A DNA stretch of 64,000 nt from DUPQ01 sp964563155. GTDB lineage: Bacteria > Bacillota > Clostridia > DUPQ01. The stretch lies in the NCBI GenBank assembly GCA_964563155.1, contig CAZLVL010000003.1:1-64000 (forward strand). Reading direction: 5' to 3'. This document shows positions 45,105-53,018 of this stretch, in pieces. Made by a program: the position numbers and the translations under genes. Every line of letters begins with the position of its first letter. Within the stretch, counting starts at the first letter, position 1. The notes under the pieces were generated by a model. That model was not told the DNA's origin, did not search any database, and saw only the letters and a list, made by a program, of their open reading frames with translations.

Positions 45105-45194
45105 TTTCCACCATCACTTTCTTAACCTATTTTATGATAATGCAAAAAAAATGACAAGTTGTCAAACAAAGTCCCAGACCATATATAGCTGTAT

Positions 45195-46073
45195 TTATAC
45201 TTTTCTTTTTGAAACCGGAAGATACAGATTTATTTCAATATCATTAAGAGCTTCTTTTTCTCTCCACTTGGTACATAAGATGTGCTCTTCCATGTATTGG
45301 TGCTTACCATGGTAATATCCAGAATCTCGGAGCCACTCTTTAAACTTAACCAAGGCATCTCTAATCATGCTTACCCTAGTGTTTACCAAAACATACTGAA
45401 CATCTTCAAGCACAATTTCTTCTAAAGAGGGATCTTTTATCTTGTGACTCTCATCAATGGTCATAGCCACTGTGTAACCATAGGTTCCATCACTTTTTAT
45501 AGAGTCAGGGGTATTAAATCCAAATATCCTAAAAGACTTGAATTTACAAACATAATTGTATTCTAAGGCATAATTTACGATAGCTTCACAAGCCATGTTT
45601 TCTGGCTCATCCCCATAAACTGTGTAGGCAGCCATTCTTATTCTATCTATTGGCTTTAAAAGTCTAATATCTGGAAATCTTTCTAATAGTTCAAGTTTTT
45701 GGACATCATAATATTTTTTTGGTATATCAATTGCACCAAACCTGTAGTCACTCTTTTGATCTTTAAACTCTGATGGTAGAAAGCCTGTATTGTTTCTAAA
45801 AAGCATGGAAAAAACTTCAGGACTGGAAAACTTATATTTTTCAGAAATATCCTTAATGTCCTTTTTACCTAGAAGAATATCTTCAATAGACAAATCTATC
45901 CTTCTTTTTCCAATATAGTCTTGGACAAAATACCCTGTAACTGCATGAAAGTATCTTGTGTATTCGATTTGGCACATTCTAGCCAGCTCTGCAACATCCT
46001 CCAAATCTATATCTTCATCTAGATTATCTTCTATAAACTCTATGGTTTTTTGTATTCTTTCCAAAAAATTCAT
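45195..46073 (-). CDS. AraC-type regulator with GyrI-like effector domain
   Basis: A 292-residue protein with an N-terminal AraC helix-turn-helix pair (FIEDNLDEDIDLEDVAELAR to about 105, ending FLPSEFKDQ) and a C-terminal GyrI-like small-molecule-binding domain (from about 125; RMAAYTVYGDEPENMACEAI, YHGKHQYMEEHILC). This layout is that of Rob/BmrR-like sensors of drugs or other hydrophobic compounds. AAGGAA precedes ATG. It is a lone gene between tsaE and the mazEF operon and may regulate an efflux gene elsewhere. Confidence 0.85.
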   Translation of the reverse strand: MNFLERIQKTIEFIEDNLDEDIDLEDVAELARMCQIEYTRYFHAVTGYFVQDYIGKRRIDLSIEDILLGKKDIKDISEKYKFSSPEVFSMLFRNNTGFLPSEFKDQKSDYRFGAIDIPKKYYDVQKLELLERFPDIRLLKPIDRIRMAAYTVYGDEPENMACEAIVNYALEYNYVCKFKSFRIFGFNTPDSIKSDGTYGYTVAMTIDESHKIKDPSLEEIVLEDVQYVLVNTRVSMIRDALVKFKEWLRDSGYYHGKHQYMEEHILCTKWREKEALNDIEINLYLPVSKRKV

Positions 46074-46145
46074 ATGTCTTATTCCTTCTACTAAAACATA
46101 TTATACGATACTTTTCCATTCTTGTTAACTTTTTTAAATAAAGGG

Positions 46146-46178
46146 AAAAAACAAGTAAGTCCTTTAACCTACTTGTTT
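46146..46178 (-). terminator. Terminator of the MazE-MazF-MazE operon
   Basis: AAACAAGTA (46149-46157) pairs perfectly with TACTTGTTT (46170-46178). On the minus strand the hairpin is followed by a T-run, about 65 bases past the last mazE-like stop. Confidence 0.75.
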
Positions 46179-46243
46179 GAAATATATGATATTTTTCAGA
46201 TTTTACATGCATGCAGCCATTATTCAGATATATGTTAATGGAA

Positions 46244-46483
46244 TTATATTTGCTCTTTTCCTCTAGGAGCTCCTACATCCCATTCCTCACATCCATATTC
46301 TTCTTCATATTCTACAATTCTATCAGCTAATGGTATATGCTTCTTAACAGGAATAAGAATAATATTTCCATCTTTTACCCTTAATTTAACCCTATCATTT
46401 TCATTAAGATCTGCCATTTCTAAGATTTCTTTGGCTATCCTTATTGCAGCACTATTTTCCCATTTTTGTATTCTAACAAACAT
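46244..46483 (-). CDS. Second MazE-like antitoxin downstream of mazF
   Basis: A 79-residue MazE/AbrB-fold protein with KWENSAAIRIAKEIL at the DNA-binding end and a C-terminal EEWDVGAPRGKEQI, equivalent to the usual DWG-P-GKEEW tail. Both ends of the family are present, so it looks complete. The start MFVRIQKW at 46483 has GAGGT upstream and is typical; an in-frame ATG at 46507 also has a possible site. It follows mazF by 47 bases. Together with the first MazE it would give two antitoxins for one toxin. It differs clearly from the first copy in sequence. Confidence 0.8.
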   Translation of the reverse strand: MFVRIQKWENSAAIRIAKEILEMADLNENDRVKLRVKDGNIILIPVKKHIPLADRIVEYEEEYGCEEWDVGAPRGKEQI

Positions 46484-46530
46484 AGCAAGTACCTCTAAAT
46501 ATTTCATAAATTAGTATCCTCTATGATTTA

Positions 46531-46908
46531 TCATTTATAGCTTAATAACTTTTCATAGATGGCATTAAAGATTATGTTGCAGTTTTCCAAGGCCTCTTTT
46601 GGTGCTTTTTCAACATATTCATATTGCCTATAACTTAAATCTAAAACCTTAACCTGATCTACTAAAATATCTCCTTTAGTTTTTAGCTTATATATATCTA
46701 AATTTACTCTAGTAAAAAAGCTACTTGTAGAATTAGTAATGGGTAGAACTGTTACTAAGCCATTTAACTCTTTTTGTGTAGCCGGATCTGAAATTACAAG
46801 ACCTGGTCTATATCCTTTTTGCTCATGTCCTTCTGAAGGAGAAAAATTAATTTTTATTATGTCACCAAATTCCAAATCAATGTACTTGCTCTTATGTTTC
46901 ACTGACAT
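46531..46908 (-). CDS. mazF: MazF/PemK-type endoribonuclease toxin
   Basis: A 125-residue MazF toxin that cuts single-stranded RNA at short motifs. Features are the opening strand FGDIIKINFSPSEGHEQKGY, the catalytic RP (R34-P35), VLPITNSTSSF with the conserved Thr/Ser, and DQVKVLDLSYRQ. Length and motifs are normal, so it should be active. It starts four bases after the first mazE. It is followed by a second MazE-like gene. The cut site cannot be read from the sequence. Confidence 0.92.
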   Translation of the reverse strand: MSVKHKSKYIDLEFGDIIKINFSPSEGHEQKGYRPGLVISDPATQKELNGLVTVLPITNSTSSFFTRVNLDIYKLKTKGDILVDQVKVLDLSYRQYEYVEKAPKEALENCNIIFNAIYEKLLSYK

Positions 46909-46912
46909 AATA

Positions 46913-47173
46913 TTACCACTCTTCCTTACCTACTGGATCTCCCCAGTCAATACCAATCTTGGGATTAAGCTTTTCACCTTTTGATTGTTCATATAAAAGC
47001 TCAAATTTTGTTTTCTTTTGTTTTTTGCTTAACAGCAAAATATCTCCCTCGATATCTATATCAAAACTAATATTTTCAAAATTAGTTTCATCTACATTTA
47101 ACTCATCCAATACTTTTTTGGGCAAACGTATGGCAGCACTATTACCCCATTTTACTAAATTAACATTCATCAA
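46913..47173 (-). CDS. mazE: MazE-type antitoxin
   Basis: An 86-residue AbrB/MazE-fold antitoxin. NLVKWGNSAAIRLPKKVLDE is the DNA-binding swapped-hairpin motif and IDWGDPVGKEEW the C-terminal toxin-wrapping tail. It should bind MazF and repress the operon at the 32-bp palindrome just upstream (47201-47232). GAGAGG precedes ATGATG at 47173. First gene of a three-gene unit. Confidence 0.92.
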   Translation of the reverse strand: MMNVNLVKWGNSAAIRLPKKVLDELNVDETNFENISFDIDIEGDILLLSKKQKKTKFELLYEQSKGEKLNPKIGIDWGDPVGKEEW

Positions 47174-47200
47174 ATTCGCCTCTCTTCGTAAATCTTTTCA

Positions 47201-47235
47201 ACATAAAGTATATACGCGTATATACTTTATGTCAA
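47201..47235 (-). promoter_or_regulatory. mazEFE promoter and 32-bp perfect palindromic operator
   Basis: On the minus strand a near-perfect promoter reads TTGACA (47235-47230), 17-base spacer, TATACT (47212-47207). Positions 47201-47232 are a perfect palindrome, ACATAAAGTATATACG followed by its exact complement. It covers part of the -35 box, the whole spacer and the -10 box, so a bound MazE dimer or MazE-MazF complex would block RNA polymerase. Confidence 0.85.
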
Positions 47236-47300
47236 TATCATATATCTTAAGATTAGTTATATATAATGATTTTTATCAAATCTAGGCTGTGTATTTATGC

Positions 47301-47336
47301 AAAAAATCCATCAAGATTCTCTCCGATGGATTTTTT
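47301..47336. terminator. Terminator between phd-like gene and mazE promoter
   Basis: AAAAAATCCATC pairs with GATGGATTTTTT around a 12-base loop. Symmetric A and T runs let it work on both strands. It ends the phd-like transcript before the mazE promoter. Confidence 0.8.
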
Positions 47337-47374
47337 ATATATTTGTATAACTCATTATCTCATTGAAAACTGGA

Positions 47375-47623
47375 TTAGTAAATATTGTCTTGTGTTAAAC
47401 AGTCATCGATAGGGGTCTTTCCGCCTTCAATGATAGACTCAACTAAGCCTGGTATAGACATAAGGTACAAGGTTTCTTGTATGGCATTCCAATCATTTTC
47501 AGATACAAGAACAGCATTTTTACCTCTACTATTTGTAATGATAATAGGAGTACTGCTTTCGTTTACTTCATCTATTAGTTTATATAAGTTTTCTTTTGCC
47601 TTTTTTACATCTATAGCAGCCAT
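47375..47623 (-). CDS. Phd/YefM-family antitoxin without adjacent toxin
   Basis: An 82-residue Phd/YefM protein: N-terminal DNA-binding region KKAKENLYKLIDEVNESSTP and the IIITNSRGKNAVLVSENDWN block. The C-terminal toxin-binding part (about 50-82) is present. No RelE, YoeB or Fic-type toxin gene follows: the next 38 bases run into a terminator. It may be an orphan antitoxin or a regulator. AGGTG precedes ATG. Confidence 0.85.
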   Translation of the reverse strand: MAAIDVKKAKENLYKLIDEVNESSTPIIITNSRGKNAVLVSENDWNAIQETLYLMSIPGLVESIIEGGKTPIDDCLTQDNIY

Positions 47624-47644
47624 TTTGTCATCACCTTTGACATT

Positions 47645-47673
47645 ATTATACTGTACAACCTTTCACTGGTAAA
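47645..47673 (-). promoter_or_regulatory. Probable promoter of the phd-like gene
   Basis: On the minus strand, TTTACC (47673-47668), a 17-base spacer and perfect TATAAT (47650-47645) lie about 22 bases before the ATG. The -10 is strong and the -35 weak. Confidence 0.5.
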
Positions 47674-47680
47674 TTCTTTG

Positions 47681-47719
47681 AAAAAAACCCCATAAGCTGA
47701 TTTGGTCCAACTTATGGGG
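47681..47719 (-). terminator. Terminator of the rplM-rpsI operon
   Basis: CCCCATAAG and CTTATGGGG form a 9-bp stem; on the minus strand a run of seven T follows. It lies 36 bases past the rpsI stop. Confidence 0.9.
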
Positions 47720-47755
47720 GTCATCTTTTTTCCTTGATGATTTAATATTGAAATA

Positions 47756-48142
47756 TTATCTCTTTGAGAATTGAGAAGCTTTTCTAGCTTTCTTAAGACC
47801 GTATTTCTTTCTTTCCTTAGCTCTTGAGTCTCTGGTAAGGTAACCAGCTTTTTTCAATTGTCCTCTTAAGTCAGGATTAGCTTCTAATAGAGCCTTTGTA
47901 ATACCTTGTCTTATAGCACCTGCTTGGCCTGTAAAACCGCCACCTTTAACGTTTACGATAACATCATACTTATTCTTAAGATTAGTAAGTTCTAAAGGTT
48001 GGTTAACTATAATATGAAGAGTTTCCAAACCAAAATAGTCATGGATGTCTTTTTTGTTAATTGTAATATTTCCTGATCCGCTAACCAGTCTAACTCTGGC
48101 CACGGAGCTTTTTCTTCTACCTGTTCCAAAATACTGTGTCAT
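47756..48142 (-). CDS. rpsI: 30S ribosomal protein S9
   Basis: Small-subunit protein S9, whose C-terminal tail reaches the P-site tRNA. The start TQYFGTGRRKSSVARVRLVS and the C-terminal RKKYGLKKARKASQFSKR ending in Lys-Arg are diagnostic. Length 128 is normal. It follows rplM by 13 bases with GAGAGG upstream. Confidence 0.98.
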   Translation of the reverse strand: MTQYFGTGRRKSSVARVRLVSGSGNITINKKDIHDYFGLETLHIIVNQPLELTNLKNKYDVIVNVKGGGFTGQAGAIRQGITKALLEANPDLRGQLKKAGYLTRDSRAKERKKYGLKKARKASQFSKR

Positions 48143-48155
48143 AATTTAACCTCTC

Positions 48156-48590
48156 TTACTTGCCTAGAACCAAAACCGTAGGATTTTGTGCCTGGTGCTG
48201 ATGTTCGCTTCCTGCATATACTTTAAGCTTCTTAAGCATTTGTCTTCCCAACTTGTTTTTTGGAAGCATGCCCTTAACTGCATGAGTGATAATTCTATCA
48301 GGGTGCTTAGCCATTACATCCTTATAAAGGATTTCTTTTCTTCCGCCAATATATCCACTGTGTCTAACATAGGTTTTTTGCATTTCTTTTTTGCCAGTAA
48401 CTTTAACCTTATCAGCATTAACAACTATAACATAGTCACCAGTATCAACGCTGGGGGTATACTCAGGCTTGTTCTTGCCCATAAGTACTTTGGCTATTTC
48501 GCTTGCCATTCTGCCCAATGTTTGGTCTTTAGCATCGACGACATACCATTTTTTATCGTTTTCTTGAGCTTTTGCCATAAAAGTCTTCAT
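48156..48590 (-). CDS. rplM: 50S ribosomal protein L13
   Basis: Large-subunit assembly protein L13. KWYVVDAKDQTLGRMASEIA, GDYVIVVNADKV and the C-terminal LKVYAGSEHQHQAQNP are diagnostic. Length 144. The conserved MKTFMAK start implies ATG 48590, although GGAGG lies 13 bases upstream. A strong promoter (48640-48668) and a hairpin at the transcript start (48616-48634) precede it. Confidence 0.98.
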   Translation of the reverse strand: MKTFMAKAQENDKKWYVVDAKDQTLGRMASEIAKVLMGKNKPEYTPSVDTGDYVIVVNADKVKVTGKKEMQKTYVRHSGYIGGRKEILYKDVMAKHPDRIITHAVKGMLPKNKLGRQMLKKLKVYAGSEHQHQAQNPTVLVLGK

Positions 48591-48615
48591 ATTCTACTAA
48601 TATCCTCCGTAATTT

Positions 48616-48634
48616 ATGCCGTTTTTGACGGCAT
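48616..48634 (-). promoter_or_regulatory. Hairpin at the 5' end of the rplM-rpsI mRNA
   Basis: ATGCCGT and ACGGCAT form a perfect 7-bp stem with a 5-base loop. From the promoter position the transcript should begin at or next to this hairpin, ten bases before GGAGG. It may be an L13-type leader that controls translation, or a 5' stabiliser. Confidence 0.55.
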
Positions 48635-48639
48635 TGATG

Positions 48640-48668
48640 ATTTTAATACATAAAACTGTGCTTGTCAA
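48640..48668 (-). promoter_or_regulatory. Strong promoter of rplM-rpsI
   Basis: On the minus strand, perfect TTGACA (48668-48663), 17-base spacer and TAAAAT (48645-48640). A near-consensus vegetative promoter, as expected for ribosomal protein genes. Confidence 0.8.
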
Positions 48669-48742
48669 CATGAAATTTATATATCCCTTTAAATCTTTTT
48701 ATTTCTCCCGAATGCTCTGTTTATCTCTTGTTTACTCCACCT

Positions 48743-49321
48743 TCATTCCAGAAATTCATCTAAAATCAAATCATAGTGGGGAATCATCTTATCCATAAAG
48801 TATTTCACCTCTGGTAAATCAGATTTTTTTATGGATTTCATGATAGAGACATATGCCTTGTCAAAATCTTTGTTGCCTCTGTCTTTTTCTTCTTTACATT
48901 TAATGAGGGCTGAGATTTTATCAGCTGCCTTGATTATTTTCAAATCCTCTTCATTGGGATAGAAATAGTCTATGTAGCTATCTTTTATTAAATCATCTTG
49001 CATCTCTATAATGCTCTTTACGGCATCTGCTTCTATTTTTTTATAGGCCTCTTCAATTTCTTTATTGGCATACTTTACAGGAGTAGGAAGATCTCCTGTT
49101 AAAGCTTCATTTACATCATGAAAGATAGCAGATGAAGTAATCTTATTAACATCATAATCTTTGTTAAACTTGGCATTACCTATAAGGGCAAGACCTTGGG
49201 CAATAACTGCCACATCATAGCTGTGTTCTTTTAGGTTTTCATAACCAGTATTTCTCATAAGACCCCATCTATTTATGTAGCCTATCCTATGTATAAATGC
49301 GAAAAAACTTCCCTTCTTCAT
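48743..49321 (-). CDS. HD-domain 5'-deoxynucleotidase, YfbR-like
   Basis: A 192-residue HD hydrolase. Metal and catalytic residues match E. coli YfbR: H33, H68-D69, E72 and D77 within EHSYDVA and IFHDVNEALTGDLPTPVKY. YfbR removes phosphate from deoxynucleoside 5'-monophosphates in the cytoplasm. It starts in a four-base ATGA overlap with the LoaP-like gene, so they are co-translated. No functional link between the two is evident. Confidence 0.88.
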   Translation of the reverse strand: MKKGSFFAFIHRIGYINRWGLMRNTGYENLKEHSYDVAVIAQGLALIGNAKFNKDYDVNKITSSAIFHDVNEALTGDLPTPVKYANKEIEEAYKKIEADAVKSIIEMQDDLIKDSYIDYFYPNEEDLKIIKAADKISALIKCKEEKDRGNKDFDKAYVSIMKSIKKSDLPEVKYFMDKMIPHYDLILDEFLE

Positions 49322-49914
49322 GAATCCACCTCATCAACTTTTGGATTTACAGGTTCTGCAAAAAGAAATCCAACCTCTACCCTTCTTTCCTCTCCTAAAA
49401 AAGGAACAGCTAGGGTCAACTTATTCTTATGCTTGTTTACTGATACAACCTTTCCTTTAAAACTAGCCATAGGCCCTTTTGTTATAACTGCTATTTCGCC
49501 TTCTTCAAATAGGATAACAGACTCTTCTATAACACCATAGACATTCATTAGGCTGGCTAAAAGTTCCATTTCATGGGCAGGAACTGGCAAAAACTCAAAG
49601 GTTGACCTATCTCTTAAAAGTTTGTAAACACTAGGTATACCCTTTAACATATTATATATTTTTACATTCATTTCTCCGTTTGCAAAAACATAGCCTGGAA
49701 AGATAGCCTTATTAACCTTAATTCTTTGCTTACCCTTTTTCAAAAACTTAACTGTGGTTGGAACAAGAAAATCCAATTCTACATTGTGCCTGTTTGCAAT
49801 CGTTGTTAAATTCTCGCAGGCTTTCATTTCTTCACCGGTCTTAACATGAAAAACATGCCACATATTAATATAACCAGGTTTTTGGTTAATGGGTATATAA
49901 GTATCTTTTGTCAT
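49318..49914 (-). CDS. LoaP-type NusG paralogue (antiterminator)
   Basis: A 198-residue protein with an NGN domain (WHVFHVKTGEEMKACENL, FPGYVFANGE, GIPSVYKLLRD) and a C-terminal KOW domain (EGEIAVITKGPMASFKGKVV). These are features of specialised NusG paralogues such as LoaP, which bind RNA polymerase and an RNA hairpin to allow read-through of long operons. The core nusG sits elsewhere, normally with secE and rplK. The frame is open upstream, but ATG 49914 has GAGGT five bases before. It lies between a prepilin peptidase and yfbR, not before a long biosynthetic cluster, so its target is unclear. Confidence 0.78.
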   Translation of the reverse strand: MTKDTYIPINQKPGYINMWHVFHVKTGEEMKACENLTTIANRHNVELDFLVPTTVKFLKKGKQRIKVNKAIFPGYVFANGEMNVKIYNMLKGIPSVYKLLRDRSTFEFLPVPAHEMELLASLMNVYGVIEESVILFEEGEIAVITKGPMASFKGKVVSVNKHKNKLTLAVPFLGEERRVEVGFLFAEPVNPKVDEVDS

Positions 49915-49940
49915 TTTTACCTCTTGTATAATATTATCAT

Positions 49941-50549
49941 TTAAATTAATCCAAGACAATATACCAGCCAAGTAGCTGTACATAAAAAAGGACCCAAGGG
50001 TAAATAATCTTTTTGAGAAGTTAAAAGACAGTAGCAAAAGGCAGGTAAAAAGGTTAGTACAAAAACATGTAATATGAATGGATAGCCTAGAAGAAAACCA
50101 CAAGCAAAGGCAAACTTAATATCCCCTCTACCAACCCCATTTCTTTTAAAGATTAGTAAGGAAAAACTATCTATGAAGAGCAAAAAGCCTCCACCTATGA
50201 AAAGACCAAGAACACTAGAAATAATATTGTCATAATTCCATAAAAGAGCTAACTTTAAAATTGCTAAACCACCTATTAAAAGATTAAACCTATCATAGAT
50301 ATAGCCACAGTGGCTGTCTGTAAAAATAATTGAAGAAAGAGAAAAGAATAATAAAGAAGAGATTATTTTATCTATTAAAGAGATGTCTAAATAATTTGGA
50401 AGAGCTAGAGATAAAAAAAGCATATAACAAAGTAGAATACTCAAACTCTTGTCTGCTTTACTATTGTCTGTGTAGGATACATTGTGCAAGGCTTGAGACA
50501 TCCTCTTGTATGTTAACAGTGAAAATATGGCTGAAAGAATATAAAACAT
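49941..50549 (-). CDS. Prepilin peptidase, A24 family, without methylase domain
   Basis: A 202-residue polytopic membrane aspartyl protease. The two catalytic aspartates are D78 in FTDSHCGYIYDR and D143 in the GRGDIK (GxGD) motif. The N-terminal methyltransferase domain of PilD is missing, as in TadV/CpaA or FlaK types. It would cut class III signal peptides of type IV-like pilins at the membrane. No pilin or assembly ATPase gene is in the window. ATG 50549 with GGGGG upstream was chosen. Confidence 0.82.
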   Translation of the reverse strand: MFYILSAIFSLLTYKRMSQALHNVSYTDNSKADKSLSILLCYMLFLSLALPNYLDISLIDKIISSLLFFSLSSIIFTDSHCGYIYDRFNLLIGGLAILKLALLWNYDNIISSVLGLFIGGGFLLFIDSFSLLIFKRNGVGRGDIKFAFACGFLLGYPFILHVFVLTFLPAFCYCLLTSQKDYLPLGPFLCTATWLVYCLGLI

Positions 50550-50696
50550 AAGACCCCCTTTATATTGTCTCCTTAAATTCAGTATTAATACACAGACAAA
50601 CATATTTTTGATATAGTAAGGATAGAAATAGTCTTGTGTAAAAAATGAGAAAGATAAAAAAAGAAAAATATCTAGCAGAGAATTGGGAGAAAATTT

Positions 50697-53018
50697 ATGT
50701 ATGATCTTATTTTAAAAAAGGAAGTTGAATGGAAAGCCTTTTGGTTACATGACCCTATTATGAAAAAAGAATCTGTGGTTCAGCCCATAGATGCAAAAAG
50801 AGTTAAAAGCTTTCGTACAGAAAAGATAAATATTCATAGTCTTTTTAGAAAAGAGTTTACTCTTAAAGACAAGCCAATTAAAAGTGCCCTATTATATATC
50901 ACTGCAGATGACTGCTATAAGGTATATATGAATGGAGAGTTTATTGCCTTTGGCCCTGCCCAGTCTTTTTGCACCTCATATAACTACAATGCCTTTGAAA
51001 TTAAATCCTTATTAAAAGCAGGAAACAATACCTTTGGAGCCCATGTATTTTATCAAGGAATGCTCAATATGGCCTTATTATCTGCAGACAATCTAAATGG
51101 GATGATTTGTATGCTAGAGGTTAAGTATTTAGATGGAGAGGAATTATTAATTTCTTCCGACAAGTCTTTTAAATGCCACAATCTAAAAGCCTATAGCTTT
51201 GATAAAATCTATGGTTATGAAACTGCCTTTTCAGAAAATATTGATTTAAACCTCTATCCTTATGGTTGGTTAGAAAACTCCTTTGATGACTCTTTATGGG
51301 ATACACCTTTTATATCTGCTGTACCTTATCCCTTATCCTACAAGCTCCAAGCCCAGATAACGCCCACAGTGAGTTTTGAAAAACTCTATCCTAAGAAGAT
51401 TATTAAAAAGGGGCCAGGTAACTATCTTTTAGACTTTGGTACCCAAGTATGCGGGACCACAGTTATAAAAGCTAAGGGAGATAAAGATCATGTAATTAGA
51501 GTCTGGCATGCTGAAGAGCTGGTAGAAGGAGAAAATAAAGCTAGGCACAATATGCGATGTGGCTGTGATTATGATGAGACTATTACTCTTACTGGTCTTG
51601 ATGATTTTGCTGAATTTTATGACTTTAAAGGTTTTAGGTTTGTAGAACTTATAGACTATCCAAATGATTTAGAAGCAGAAAAAGAAAATGTGTACGTTAT
51701 GCATAGACACTATCCAATCCCTCATAATCATGGAAGCTTTCAATCTGACCATGAGCTATTTAACAAGATATGGACTATTTGCGAAAGAGGAATCACAGAA
51801 GGAACCCAAGAAGCCTACATAGATTGTCCTACAAGAGAAAAAGGAGCCTTTTTAGGAGATGGCCTAATTACTGGACTTTCTCATTTAGCCTATACCAACG
51901 ACACAAGAATTATGAAGAAGTTTCTAATTGATTGTATAAACTCTGCTAAAATGTGTCCCAGCCTCTTTTCTACAGCTATTACCTATGATGCCACACAACT
52001 TATTGACTATTCTTTAATCTTTCCCATGGTTCTAAACCTATATTACAAATTTACCAATGATAAAAAGATATTGGAAGATTCTTATATAATACTAGGGGGT
52101 ATTTTAGACTACTATGCCGACTTTTACAGAGATAGAGGAATTCTTGAGGAACTAAGACTTGTTCACAGGGATGATCAGCCTGCCGTACTAGTGGACTGGC
52201 CTGTGGCCTATAGGGATGGATACAATCCTGAAAATCTTTTAGCCACCAATTCTTTTGGTAATCTTATGTATCTTGCCCTTTTAAAAGAAACAGCTCAAAC
52301 CTATAATTACCTAAATCTAGAAGATGAAGCCAATAAATTACTAGAAGAAGCTAAGCTTTTGGAAAAGGGCATAATAGATGTCTTTTATGATCATGAGACT
52401 GGCTTTTTAAGAATAACAGAAGATTCAGATGTCATAAACTTCCACAACCAAGTAATGGCCCTTTATTTAGAAATGGATTTACCAAAAGGTAAGAAAATAC
52501 TCTTTGACTATATATTAGAAAGAGAAATTGCCTGTGGTGTCTATTTCACCTATTACTATTTTGCAGTACTCTTAAGAGAAAAGCTTTATGATAAGGTCTT
52601 TGAATTAATGACTTCTAACAAGAGAAGCTCCTGGAAAACCATGATTGATGTGGGAGCCACTTCTTGTTTAGAGGCTTGGCATCCAGATGATAAAATTAAT
52701 TGTAGTATGTGCCATCCTTGGTCTAGCACTCCTATGATAATGACAGATCTCTTTATGGGCTTTACCTATAAAGATTTTGGCTTTGAAACTGCCCTATTTA
52801 AACCCAGAATTCCTCTTCAGCTAAATAAAGGAACCTACAAAAAGCCTACTCCCCTTTCAGATGTGGAAATAACTTTTGAAAGAAAGGATAATAAAATCTA
52901 TTATAAATTAAAGATTAAAAAATCCTTTAAATTATATGTAGACCTTTATGACCAAAAACCCGGATATTACATTGATGTAACTCCGGGCATACATGAGTTT
53001 ATACAGGAATTGGATTAA
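50697..53018 (+). CDS. GH78-like alpha-L-rhamnosidase family protein
   Basis: A 773-residue multi-domain protein. The N-terminal part is a beta-sandwich with galactose-binding-like features (ALLYITADDCYKVYMNGEFI); next comes a second sandwich (GNYLLDFGTQVCGTTVIKA); then an (alpha/alpha)6 barrel starting near 340 with EAYIDCPTREKGAFLGDG (about 373-390), equivalent to the DCPxRE-W-GD acid region of GH78. The end SCLEAWHPDDK and HPWSSTP also fit. No signal peptide, so it acts on imported glycosides. It would release terminal alpha-L-rhamnose; other terminal sugars are possible. GGGAGA precedes ATG. It meets argS tail to tail with a four-base overlap. Confidence 0.82.
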   Translation: MYDLILKKEVEWKAFWLHDPIMKKESVVQPIDAKRVKSFRTEKINIHSLFRKEFTLKDKPIKSALLYITADDCYKVYMNGEFIAFGPAQSFCTSYNYNAFEIKSLLKAGNNTFGAHVFYQGMLNMALLSADNLNGMICMLEVKYLDGEELLISSDKSFKCHNLKAYSFDKIYGYETAFSENIDLNLYPYGWLENSFDDSLWDTPFISAVPYPLSYKLQAQITPTVSFEKLYPKKIIKKGPGNYLLDFGTQVCGTTVIKAKGDKDHVIRVWHAEELVEGENKARHNMRCGCDYDETITLTGLDDFAEFYDFKGFRFVELIDYPNDLEAEKENVYVMHRHYPIPHNHGSFQSDHELFNKIWTICERGITEGTQEAYIDCPTREKGAFLGDGLITGLSHLAYTNDTRIMKKFLIDCINSAKMCPSLFSTAITYDATQLIDYSLIFPMVLNLYYKFTNDKKILEDSYIILGGILDYYADFYRDRGILEELRLVHRDDQPAVLVDWPVAYRDGYNPENLLATNSFGNLMYLALLKETAQTYNYLNLEDEANKLLEEAKLLEKGIIDVFYDHETGFLRITEDSDVINFHNQVMALYLEMDLPKGKKILFDYILEREIACGVYFTYYYFAVLLREKLYDKVFELMTSNKRSSWKTMIDVGATSCLEAWHPDDKINCSMCHPWSSTPMIMTDLFMGFTYKDFGFETALFKPRIPLQLNKGTYKKPTPLSDVEITFERKDNKIYYKLKIKKSFKLYVDLYDQKPGYYIDVTPGIHEFIQELD

